Positions 1 to 7,935 of a DNA stretch of 64,000 nucleotides are shown here, one piece after another; the first letter of the stretch is position 1; every line of letters begins with the position of its first letter. Where the stretch lies: the NCBI GenBank assembly GCA_963756715.1, contig CAVWOV010000045.1, positions 82,461 to 146,460 on the forward strand, given 5' to 3'. The position numbers and the translations under genes were made by a program. This DNA is from VAZQ01 sp963756715. GTDB lineage: Bacteria > Pseudomonadota > Alphaproteobacteria > Rhizobiales > Xanthobacteraceae. The notes under the pieces were generated by a model. The model ran no database searches. It saw only the letters and a list, made by a program, of their open reading frames with translations, and was not told where the DNA came from.

Positions 1-267
1 AACGGCAACATCACCGGCCTGGTCGACCGGCTCGAAGATCAGGGCTTGGTCAAACGGCGCCCGTCCCCCAGCGACCGCCGGGTGCAGTACGTCGGCCTCA
101 CGCCGGACGGTCAAAAGGCGTTCCGCACCATGGCGCGCACCAACGCCGACTGGGTCGCCGAAATATTCGCCGAGCTATCGGGCGACGATATCGACGACCT
201 GATGGGCGTTCTCGCTAAGACCAAAGCATCCGCCCGCAAGGCCATCGGCAATGGAGGCGCCCGATGA
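1..267 (+). CDS. MarR-family transcriptional regulator, 3' part (runs in from left edge)
   Basis: The frame is open from the first base, so the N-terminus lies outside the window. The visible part starts in the recognition region (N-I-T-G-L-V-D-R-L-E-D-Q-G-L-V) and continues into the wing (R-R-P-S-P-S-D-R-R-V-Q-Y-V-G-L-T), the classic winged-helix pattern of MarR proteins including the D-R-R wing motif, then a C-terminal dimerisation helix. Its stop overlaps the start of the enoyl-CoA hydratase gene by 4 bases, so the regulator is translationally coupled to the catabolic genes it probably controls. MarR proteins in such clusters typically respond to the aryl-CoA intermediate; the ligand here is inference. 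Confidence 0.85.
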   Translation, partial: NGNITGLVDRLEDQGLVKRRPSPSDRRVQYVGLTPDGQKAFRTMARTNADWVAEIFAELSGDDIDDLMGVLAKTKASARKAIGNGGAR

Positions 268-1097
268 GCGCCGCCAATCCGGTGACTCTTCCGCTGTCGG
301 GCTATCGCGGCCACCACATCCGGTTCACGACGAACGGCAAGGTGGCGACCATCACGCTCGACCGCCCCGACAAGAAGAATCCTCTCACCTTCGAGAGCTA
401 TGCCGAAATCGTCGATCTGTTCCGCGCCGCCGGCAAGGACAAGAGCATCAAGGCATTCGTCGTCACCGGCGCTGGCGGCAATTTCTGTTCCGGCGGCGAC
501 GTGTTCGAGATCATCGAGCCGCTGGTCAAGATGCCGACCGCGGAGCTGCTCGACTTCACCCGCATGACCGGCGAGGTCGTCAAGACGATGCGCGCCTGCC
601 CGCAGCCGATCGTCGCGGCGATCGACGGCGTGTGCGCGGGCGCGGGCGCTATCATCGCCATGGCGTCCGACATCCGTATCGGGACTTCTGCCGCCAAAGT
701 GGCGTTCCTATTCAATCGCGTGGGCCTGGCTGGCTGCGACATGGGCGCCTGCGCCATCCTGCCGCGCATCATCGGCCAGGGGCGTGCCGCGGAGCTTCTC
801 TATACGGGAAGGGTTCTTAGCGGCGAGGAAGCCGAGCGGATCGGATTCTTCAATCGGCTCGCCGCGCCAGACGCGGTTCTGCCACAGGCCCAGGAGCTGG
901 CGGTCGAACTGGCGACGGGACCGACGTTCGCCAACGCCATGACCAAGCGCATGCTGGAAATGGAATGGGCGATGTCGGTCGAGACCGCTATTGAGGCGGA
1001 GGCGGTCGCGCAGGCTCTTTGCATGGAGACGGAAGATTTCGCGCGCGCGTTCCACGCCTTCGCGGCGAAGCAAAAGCCGGTGTTCGAGGGCAATTGA
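264..1097 (+). CDS. enoyl-CoA hydratase/isomerase family protein
   Basis: A 277-residue crotonase-fold protein, near the family's usual length plus a short N-terminal extension. The two oxyanion-hole segments are visible: N-F-C-S-G-G-D near residue 72 and G-V-C-A-G-A-G near residue 124. The helix that usually carries the catalytic acid reads G-L-A-G-C-D-M-G-A, so the exact hydratase or isomerase chemistry cannot be assigned. The ATG overlaps the MarR stop (ATGA). With the acyl-CoA dehydrogenase, aryl-CoA ligase and RidA genes downstream it fits a CoA-thioester catabolic operon, probably for an aromatic acid such as 2-aminobenzoate; that substrate is inferred from neighbours. Confidence 0.85.
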   Translation: MSAANPVTLPLSGYRGHHIRFTTNGKVATITLDRPDKKNPLTFESYAEIVDLFRAAGKDKSIKAFVVTGAGGNFCSGGDVFEIIEPLVKMPTAELLDFTRMTGEVVKTMRACPQPIVAAIDGVCAGAGAIIAMASDIRIGTSAAKVAFLFNRVGLAGCDMGACAILPRIIGQGRAAELLYTGRVLSGEEAERIGFFNRLAAPDAVLPQAQELAVELATGPTFANAMTKRMLEMEWAMSVETAIEAEAVAQALCMETEDFARAFHAFAAKQKPVFEGN

Positions 1098-1133
1098 GAT
1101 GAACCTCCTTCAGCATTGGCACTCTCTCTTCGC

Positions 1134-1263
1134 CTCTCCCCGCTTGCGGGGAGAGGTCGGATCGCGAAGCGATCCGGGTGAGGGGCTTCTCTCGTCGAAA
1201 CACCCCCTCACCCGTCTCGCGGCTACGCCGCTCGCCACCCTCTCCCCGCAGGCGGGGCGAGGG
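1134..1263. repeat. intergenic palindromic repeat, 'CTCTCCCC' type
   Basis: Two outward-facing copies of a stem (CTCTCCCCGC ... GCGGGGAGAG and a second CTCTCCCCGCAGGCGGGG) flank inner small palindromes (GATCGCGAAGCGATC and CGGCTACGCCG). Its design resembles the repeats at 45231, 59096 and 61511. It fills the gap before the acyl-CoA dehydrogenase gene and makes a falsely long open frame upstream of that gene's start. Confidence 0.75.
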
Positions 1264-1297
1264 TTCGGAGAGACCATACTCGAGTCTCAACGAAACG

Positions 1298-2485
1298 TTG
1301 AGCTGGCCTTTCTTTGACGACGGCCACCGCCGTTTCGCCGAAGCACTCGCGCGCTGGGCCGACGCGGTGTTGCCGTCGCTGCCACATGACGATGTCGATG
1401 CCGCCTGCCGCGCCCGCGTCAGAGCGCTGGGAGATGCTGGCTTCCTCAAGGCCGCCGTGCCGTCGGAATACGGCGGACTGCATCCGCGGCTCGACGTCCG
1501 CACGCTCTGCCTTGCGCGCGAAATCCTGGGATTCCGCGACGGCCTCTCCGACTTTGCCTTCGCGATGCAGGGACTCGGAACGGGCTCGATCTCGCTCTAC
1601 GGCTCGGCAGAGCTGAAGTCACGCTATCTGCCGCCGGTGCGCGACGGCCGCGCGATCGCGGCGTTCGCCTTGTCCGAACCGGAGGCCGGCTCCGACGTGG
1701 CCGCACTTGCGACCACCATAACGCCGGATGGTCCGGCGCATGTCCGCATCGACGGCAGCAAGACCTGGATCTCCAACGGCGGCATTGCGGATCACTACGT
1801 CGTGTTCGGCCGCAGCGGTGAAGCACCAGGTGCCAAAGGACTTTCGGCCTACGTGGTCGATACTGCGACGCCCGGTTTGCGCGTGGCCGAGCGCATCGAG
1901 GTGATTGCCCCGCACCCGCTCGCGACATTGGAATTCGACGGTGTACGCGTGCCGATTACGCAGCGGCTCGGCCAACCGGGCGACGGCTTCAAGGTCGCGA
2001 TGGCGACGCTCGATATCTTCCGCTCGACGGTTGGTGCCGCCGCGCTCGGCTTCGCACGCCGGGCGCTGCATGAAACCGTCGAGCGCGCCGCCACGCGCAA
2101 GCTGTTCGGTGCGCCGCTCGGCGATCTGCAGCTGACGCAGGCAGCCATCGCCGACAGCGCGAGCGAGGTCGATGCCGCCGCCCTCCTGGTCTACCGCGCC
2201 GCCTGGACCAAGGATGTCGGTGCGACTGGTTCTGGCGCAGCGCGGGTAACGCGCGAAGCCGCAATGGCAAAGATGTTCGCGACCGAAGCGGCGCAGCGCG
2301 TGATTGATCGCGCCGTACAGTTGTTCGGCGGGCTCGGCGTCACCAAGGGCGTCAAGGTCGAGGAGCTATACCGGGAAATCCGCGCGCTGCGAATCTACGA
2401 GGGCGCGACCGAAGTGCAGAAGATCGTGATCGCGCGGGAGCTGTTGCGGAATAGACCCGCAAAGCCGGCGCTCGCCGCAGAATAG
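1298..2485 (+). CDS. acyl-CoA dehydrogenase family protein
   Basis: FAD-dependent alpha,beta-dehydrogenation of an acyl-CoA. The family signatures are visible: F-A-L-S-E-P-E-A-G-S-D in the middle domain, K-T-W-I-S-N-G-G, and near the C-terminus R-I-Y-E-G-A-T-E-V-Q, which carries the catalytic Glu position of short-chain type enzymes. The frame is open from 1178, but its first 40 codons are palindromic repeat, so I chose the TTG at 1298; this gives 395 residues, close to the family norm. No ATG exists nearby in frame, so the exact start is uncertain. It sits between an enoyl-CoA hydratase and an aryl-CoA ligase in the same direction. Confidence 0.82.
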   Translation: MSWPFFDDGHRRFAEALARWADAVLPSLPHDDVDAACRARVRALGDAGFLKAAVPSEYGGLHPRLDVRTLCLAREILGFRDGLSDFAFAMQGLGTGSISLYGSAELKSRYLPPVRDGRAIAAFALSEPEAGSDVAALATTITPDGPAHVRIDGSKTWISNGGIADHYVVFGRSGEAPGAKGLSAYVVDTATPGLRVAERIEVIAPHPLATLEFDGVRVPITQRLGQPGDGFKVAMATLDIFRSTVGAAALGFARRALHETVERAATRKLFGAPLGDLQLTQAAIADSASEVDAAALLVYRAAWTKDVGATGSGAARVTREAAMAKMFATEAAQRVIDRAVQLFGGLGVTKGVKVEELYREIRALRIYEGATEVQKIVIARELLRNRPAKPALAAE

Positions 2486-2577
2486 TGGCGGCGACACGCG
2501 GCACGGACTCGGAGCTCTTTGTGCGTGGTGATGGACTTTTGCAAGGCCGGCTTTTGCAGACACGAGGAGCGACAGCC

Positions 2578-4226
2578 ATGATCCCGTCGGCGCATCTCGA
2601 CACCTTCACGCGCGACAACCTGCCGCCGCAATCGCAATGGCCCGCGTTCGTGTTCGGGCTGCCGGAGCTGCGGTATCCCGACCGCCTGAACTGCGTCACC
2701 GAATTGCTCGACCGCTGGATCGCGTCTGGCGACGGCGACCGCCCCTGCCTTATCTCGCCAACGGAATCGCTCACGTATGCGCAACTCGGCGAGCGCGTGA
2801 ACCGCATCGCCAATGTGCTGACGCCGCGATCTCGGGCTGCGTGCCCGGCAATCGGGTGCTGCTGCGCGCGCCCAACAGCCCGATGATGGTCGCGGCCTAT
2901 CTCGCAGTCATCAAGGCCGGCGGCGTCGTGGTCGCGACCATGCCGCTGCTGCGCGCCAAGGAAATCGCCTACCCGCTCAGCAAGGCCAAGATTGGACTCG
3001 CACTGTGCGATCACCGGCTCGCCGACGAAATGGAGAAGGCGCGGACACTTGCGCCGGAACTCGGCCGCATCGTCTATTGGGGCGACGGCTCAGCCGACAG
3101 CCTCGAAGCGCTGATGCAACAGCCCGGCTACGAGAATTTCGCCGCTTGCGATACCGCCAACGACGACGTTTGCCTGATCGGCTTCACCTCCGGCACCACC
3201 GGCGAGCCAAAAGGCACGATGCATTTCCATCGCGACATGCTGGCGACCTGCGACAGCTACGGCCATCATGTGTTGCGCCCGCAGGCCGCGGACCGCTTCA
3301 TCGGTTCGCCGCCGCTCGCCTTCACGTTCGGGCTCGGCGGACTGGTGCTGTTTCCATTGCGCGTTGGCGCATCGACCGTGCTGCTCGAAAAGGCTACGCC
3401 GGACGACCTGCTCGCCGCCATCGCCCGCCATCGCGCCACGATCTGCTTCACGGCGCCGACGGCCTATCGCGCGATGCTCGGAAAACTCGCCGAACACGAC
3501 ATCTCCTCGCTGCGCAAGCCGGTCTCCGCCGGCGAGGCGCTGCCGAAGGCGACCTTCGAGGCCTGGCTGGCGGCGACCGGCCAAAAGATCCTCGACGGCA
3601 TCGGCGCGACCGAAATGCTGCATATCTTCATCGGCTCGCCGCAGGAGGACATCCGTCCCGGCGCGACCGGCCGACCGGTGCCCGGCTACGAAGCCCGCGT
3701 GGTCGACGACGATGGCTGCGAACTGCCGGCTGGCACGGTCGGCAAGCTCGCGGTCCGCGGGCCGACCGGCTGCCGCTATCTCGCCGACCAGCGCCAGGCG
3801 CAATATGTGCGCGACGGCTGGAACATCACCGGCGACACCTACCTCATGGATGAGGACGGCTACTTCTGGTATCAGGCGCGCTCGGACGATATGATCGTCT
3901 CGTCGGGCTACAACATCGCCGGACCGGAGGTCGAATCCGCGCTGCTCGCGCATCCCGCCGTGGCTGAATGCGGCGTGGTCGGCGCACCCGACGAAGATCG
4001 CGGCCAGATCGTCAAGGCCTACGTGGTGCTGCGCCCCGGCTATGCGGGCGATGCGGCGGTGACGAAGGTCCTGCAGGACTTCGTCAAGGAGACAATCGCA
4101 CCTTACAAGTATCCGCGCGCCATCGAATACGTGACCGGGCTGCCGCGTACGCAGACCGGCAAGCTGCAGCGCTTCGAACTGCGCCGCATGGCTAGTACAC
4201 CATCCGCCCGCAAACTCGCATCCTGA
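2578..4226 (+). pseudogene. aryl-CoA ligase (2-aminobenzoate/benzoate-CoA ligase type), frameshifted
   Basis: AMP-forming ligase that would activate an aromatic acid to its CoA thioester. The N-terminal part from ATG 2578 (M-I-P-S-A-H-L-D) is in one frame. At about 2824 a one-base deletion moves the rest to another frame, which continues without a break to 4226. That part carries the core motifs: G-F-T-S-G-T-T-G-E-P-K-G phosphate loop, D-G-I-G-A-T-E-M, the G-D hinge before the C-terminal domain, and the A10 lysine in P-R-T-Q-T-G-K-L. The joined product would be about 549 residues, normal for the family. The 2-aminobenzoate assignment rests on overall resemblance and on the neighbouring RidA and acyl-CoA genes. 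The break may be an assembly error. Confidence 0.8.
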
Positions 4227-4247
4227 GCCGATTCAAGGAACGCACCA

Positions 4248-4691
4248 ATGACGACCGCAAAGCCATTGCCGATACCAAACCTGTTCGACGACAGCCACGA
4301 GCTTCCGCGCACCTTGCATCCGCGCAGTTGGCCGCGCCCGGCCGGTTATGCCAACGGCATGAGCGCGAGGGGCCGCATCATCGTCACCGGCGGTATGATC
4401 GGCTGCGACGTGATGGAGAACGTGGTCGACGGCTTCGTTCCGCAGGTAAGGCTCGCGCTTTTCAACATCCGCGCGGTGCTGGCGGAAGGCGGCGCCGAAC
4501 CGGAACACATCGTGCGGCTCACATGGTACGTGGTCGACATGGCCGAGTATCGCGCAAGCCGCCGCGAACTCGGCCGCGCCTACCGCGAAGCGATCGGCGC
4601 ACACTACCCGGCGATGGCCGTCGTCGGCGTCAAGGAATTGTTCGAGCCCAAGGCACGCGTCGAGATCGAAGCTACCGCGGTGGTGCCGTAA
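4248..4691 (+). CDS. RidA family protein (YjgF/YER057c/UK114)
   Basis: A 147-residue single-domain protein; family members are usually about 130 residues and form trimers with active sites at subunit interfaces. Visible family features are G-R-I-I-V-T-G-G-M-I-G in the first third, the segment N-I-R-A-V-L-A-E-G-G around residue 75, and Y-P-A-M-A-V-V-G-V-K-E-L near the C-terminus. RidA enzymes hydrolyse reactive enamine/imine intermediates or, as distant members, act in aromatic amine catabolism. Here it ends the aryl-CoA cluster and would suit imine removal in a 2-aminobenzoate-type pathway; this role is inferred. Confidence 0.85.
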   Translation: MTTAKPLPIPNLFDDSHELPRTLHPRSWPRPAGYANGMSARGRIIVTGGMIGCDVMENVVDGFVPQVRLALFNIRAVLAEGGAEPEHIVRLTWYVVDMAEYRASRRELGRAYREAIGAHYPAMAVVGVKELFEPKARVEIEATAVVP

Positions 4692-4702
4692 GCTATTCCG
4701 GC

Positions 4703-5986
4703 TTAATTTTGCGTAGCGCCATACACAGCGGCGAGACGTCGATCATGATCCAGCACGGTTTGCAACAGCACCTGGGCCCCCCTCGCGCACTGCTCTTTCG
4801 ACGTGAATTCTTCTTCGTTGTGGCTGATGCCTTTAAGGCAGGGAACAAAGATCATCGATGCGGGGGCAACGTTCGCAACATAGGCAGCGTCATGTTGCGC
4901 ACCGGAGATGATGTCGAGCGCAGAATACCCACACATAGCCACGGCGTTGCGAACCGACTTGATGCAATCTTCGTCAAAAACGAGAGGGGCTCGTTCCCAG
5001 ATTCGCTCAAGGGATAACTCAAGATTGCAGTCGTTGGATATCGATTTGGCCGCCGAACTGAGTTGCTGCTCCATTTCATCAAGTACTATCTCGTACGGAT
5101 GACGCATATCCACCGTAAAGAACACTTTTCCGGGAATGACATTCCGCGAATTCGGGCTCACGTCAATCAAGCCGACCGTCGCGACGGCATGTGGCGAATG
5201 GGCAAGCGCGATCTTGTCGACCTCCTCGATCGCGCGTGCGGCTCCGACCAAGGCGTTACGGCGGCCAATCATTGGCGTCGAGCCGGTATGCGCATCTTGC
5301 CCGGTCAATGTCAGTTCGAACCAACGTACACCCTGTACGCCGGTAACGACTCCAATGTCCTTGGCCTCCCGTTCGAGGATGGGGCCTTGTTCGATGTGCA
5401 GCTCAAAAAAGGCCGAAAACCTGCGAGTGCCACAGCGCTCGGATCCCTGATAGCCGATCTCCTTGAGCGCATCGCGAAATTTGATCCCGCTACGATCCTC
5501 TCGCAAAAATGCCCAATCGCGATCAAACGCGCCTGCATAAACACCGGACGCGATCAGCGCCGGTGCAAATCGCGAGCCTTCCTCGTTGGTCCAGTTGATG
5601 ACCTCAATCGGTGCGAAGGTTTCGTATTCGGCGGCTTGCAGCGTACGCAGGACTTCGAGCGCCGCGAGCACACCCAGTGCGCCGTCAAACTTACCGCCGG
5701 TTGGCTGGGTATCCAGGTGGCTGCCGAACGCAATTGGCGGGATGTCGTCACGCTGACCACGACGGTGAGCATACATCACGCCCATGTCGTCCACCGCTAA
5801 CGCACATCCGAGCGCTTCGGTTTTGGACTTGAACCAGTCGCGCACATCACGATCCTGCTCGGAGAGTGTGAGCCGGCAGATTCCTCCTTTCGACGTGGCG
5901 CCAAATTTAGCCGTCTCCATCAGGGTATCCCACAATCGCTCGCCGTTTACAGCGAGGTTGTTGCCACGGCTGAATTTCTCTGTCAT
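4703..5986 (-). CDS. M20-family Zn-dependent amidohydrolase (N-carbamoyl-amino-acid hydrolase / allantoate amidohydrolase type)
   Basis: A 427-residue dinuclear-zinc hydrolase. Ligand motifs are clear: G-S-H-L-D near residue 84 followed by G-G-K-F-D-G, N-W-T-N-E-E-G (metal ligand plus general base), H-I-E-Q-G-P, the dimerisation-domain H in Q-D-A-H-T-G-S-T-P, and S-G-A-Q-H-D-A plus S-H-N-E-E-E near the C-terminus. I chose the ATG at 5986; an upstream in-frame start at 6067 adds residues unlike the family. The family includes L-carbamoylases, beta-ureidopropionase and allantoate amidohydrolase, which cleave N-carbamoyl groups. Because hyuAB and soxBDAG genes lie nearby, N-carbamoyl amino acid cleavage after hydantoin opening is attractive. 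However, no copy of the shared operator was seen at this gene. Confidence 0.85.
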   Translation of the reverse strand: MTEKFSRGNNLAVNGERLWDTLMETAKFGATSKGGICRLTLSEQDRDVRDWFKSKTEALGCALAVDDMGVMYAHRRGQRDDIPPIAFGSHLDTQPTGGKFDGALGVLAALEVLRTLQAAEYETFAPIEVINWTNEEGSRFAPALIASGVYAGAFDRDWAFLREDRSGIKFRDALKEIGYQGSERCGTRRFSAFFELHIEQGPILEREAKDIGVVTGVQGVRWFELTLTGQDAHTGSTPMIGRRNALVGAARAIEEVDKIALAHSPHAVATVGLIDVSPNSRNVIPGKVFFTVDMRHPYEIVLDEMEQQLSSAAKSISNDCNLELSLERIWERAPLVFDEDCIKSVRNAVAMCGYSALDIISGAQHDAAYVANVAPASMIFVPCLKGISHNEEEFTSKEQCARGAQVLLQTVLDHDRRLAAVYGATQN

Positions 5987-6392
5987 CGCCGGCGCCAGAC
6001 CTCTTGGACATGAAGCCAATGGCTTACCGTGGGCAACAATTGATGTCCAACTCTCATCGCCGATCACGTCTCGAATTTCGCCAAACGGTCAATCGGCGCG
6101 TTGGCCGCGGGCGGAAAATGACCGCATCTGCTATGCAGATCATAAATCAGCGCATGCCAATCCGATAAGTTCTAGGCGAACTATTTCGCCAGACGATTCC
6201 GTTCGCTATAAAATCCTGACGACGTGCTCGCTACGGTCGACCAGCAACAGGCTACTTCCGAAATCTTCGCTCTGCTTCTGAGACAACGGAGTTATGTATG
6301 ACAATGGTCGGGTGGAATTTTCGGGAAGGACAGCGCATATTCCGCCCCGCTCTTTGCCACCGGTCACTACTCGTAACAATGAACTCAGAACA
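5987..6392. other. intergenic region, no gene recognised
   Basis: This divergent gap between the M20 hydrolase and the metallo-beta-lactamase gene is more AT-rich than its flanks. A CTATAAAAT stretch near 6208 could be a -10 element for the rightward gene. No repeat, RNA gene or clear operator was seen. Confidence 0.4.
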
Positions 6393-7434
6393 ATGAATAG
6401 CGAACAAAAGGAACTTGTTTTTCCGTTTTCGGTTGCGCCGGAGCCAGGCAAAGTCATCGAGGTTGCCCCAGGGATCCTTTGGGCACGCATGCCGCTTCCC
6501 TTCCGGCTCAATCATGTGAACGTCTATCTCATTGATGACGGCGACGGTTGGGCCGTGCTCGATACGGGGATTGGCGACGACGCAACGCGTGGCGCTTGGG
6601 AAGCGCTTCTTGCAGGGCCCTTAAACGACGTGCGACTGACACGCCTTATTGTGACGCATTTCCATCCCGACCATATCGGTCTCGCCGGCTGGCTTTCACA
6701 ACGGTTCGACCTGCCTTTGCTGACAAGTCAGACTTCCTATCTCGGATGCCTCAATATTTCGCTCAGCCCCGGCGCACTCGATGCTAAGCCATATCGCGAG
6801 TTCTATTTGCGTCACGGTCTTGATGCGGAGACAACAGGAGTTGTAACCACGCGTGGACATGAGTACCTGAAGATGGTGACCGGTCTGCCCCCCACTTTCA
6901 GGCGGCTCGTGGCCGGGGACACATTGAAACTCGGCGAAGCGGACATTCTCGGTTCACACCGGCGATGGCCACGCGCCTGAACAGGTGATGCTCTGTCGCA
7001 AGGAAGAAAAGTTGTTTCTTTCTGCCGATCAGGTGCTCGCTAAAATATCGCCCAATGTCAGTGTGTGGGCAGTCGATCCGGAAGGTGATCCACTCGGTCT
7101 CTATCTGCGTTCACTGACGAACTTAAGAACCACGCTTGTCGCGGATTCCCTGGTGTTGCCAGGTCATCAGCTTCCGTTCTACGGGCTGCATACGCGAATC
7201 GACGAGCTAATCGAACATCACAAACGACGTTGCGCGGCGGTCGCTGATGCCTGCCGCAATGCGCCAAAATCGGCGGCGGAAATCGTTCCAGTCCTTTTCC
7301 ATCTACCTCTTGATCCTCATCAGATGAGTTTCGCCTTTAGTGAGGTTTTGGCGCATGTCAATTTCATGTTGAGGCAAGGCGATTTGGTTTGGGTCGAACC
7401 CAGAAATGGTGTTCAGCAAGTGATTGCGGCCTAA
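6393..7434 (+). pseudogene. metallo-beta-lactamase-fold hydrolase, frameshifted
   Basis: The first frame, from ATG 6393 (M-N-S-E-Q-K), carries the zinc motif H-F-H-P-D-H-I-G. It ends at 6980 after an apparent one-base insertion near 6950-6955. The other frame then supplies the next zinc-site segment (H-T-G-D-G-H-A-P-E-Q), the bridging Asp region (L-S-A-D-Q-V-L) and the last ligand in L-P-G-H-Q-L-P-F-Y-G, ending at 7434. Joined, the product is about 347 residues and belongs to the MBL-fold group with a C-terminal helical extension, as in many hydrolases associated with CoA or fatty-acid clusters. The substrate is unknown. All zinc ligands survive across the break, so a sequence error is plausible. 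Confidence 0.8.
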
Positions 7435-7884
7435 GGCAGATGCGAGAAATGTCGCGCGCGTGCGTCCAAATATCTTTTCGCGTCGGTCAGCCGATTGGAC
7501 TACTTCAGCAAGCGAAATGATCTGCTTCTGTGAGCGTGGAGCAGCCCGTCCATGGCGAGTTTGCAACTCCTCGCTGAAACGGATTAGCTCGGACCGTTCG
7601 AGCCGGGCGGCCCGTGCCGCGCCGATCGACATCGGTCACGCAGATACGAATCTCAGCGTTACTACGCCACCGACACGATCGTGAAGATTGTCGTGCGTTA
7701 TTGGGCAACCGATGTCGGTGATTTGCCCCACTCCGATGTGCAGATCGAAGCGATAAGCTGACATTACGGCCGAGAGATGCAACGCGTCGGCGCAAGCGCC
7801 GCGTCCAACGCCGCATCATGCCGATGAACCTCCTGCCGCTGCACAAAGGACAGGACCGGCGGCTCAATTATGAGCCTTGCTAAC
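7435..7884. other. intergenic region with possible gene remnant
   Basis: No complete gene is visible. At about 7642-7761 one frame reads Q-R-Y-Y-A-T-D-T-I-V-K-I-V-V-R-Y-W-A then continues to a TGA, with no start and coding-like composition. It looks like the tail of a decayed gene of unknown family. The rest shows nothing recognisable. Confidence 0.35.
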
Positions 7885-7905
7885 AAAAATACATCATGTA
7901 TTTTA
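7885..7905. promoter_or_regulatory. operator, shared 21-bp inverted repeat (site 1)
   Basis: The arms are AAAAATAC and GTATTTTA around the 5-base spacer ATCAT, so 7 of 8 arm positions pair. The same ATAC-N5-GTAT layout occurs at 22712, 28373 and 34669. It lies 30 bases before the chosen start of the acyl-CoA synthetase gene, where it could block the promoter. Confidence 0.65.
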
Positions 7906-7935
7906 ATGCCCGCACAGACGCCGCAGCGGGATCCT

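Noticed and set aside
7870..7935. ATG 7870 or 7906 as start of the acyl-CoA synthetase
   Set aside because: The 21-bp operator lies between 7885 and 7905, and no ribosome site precedes these codons; ATG 7936 has one and begins the conserved protein.
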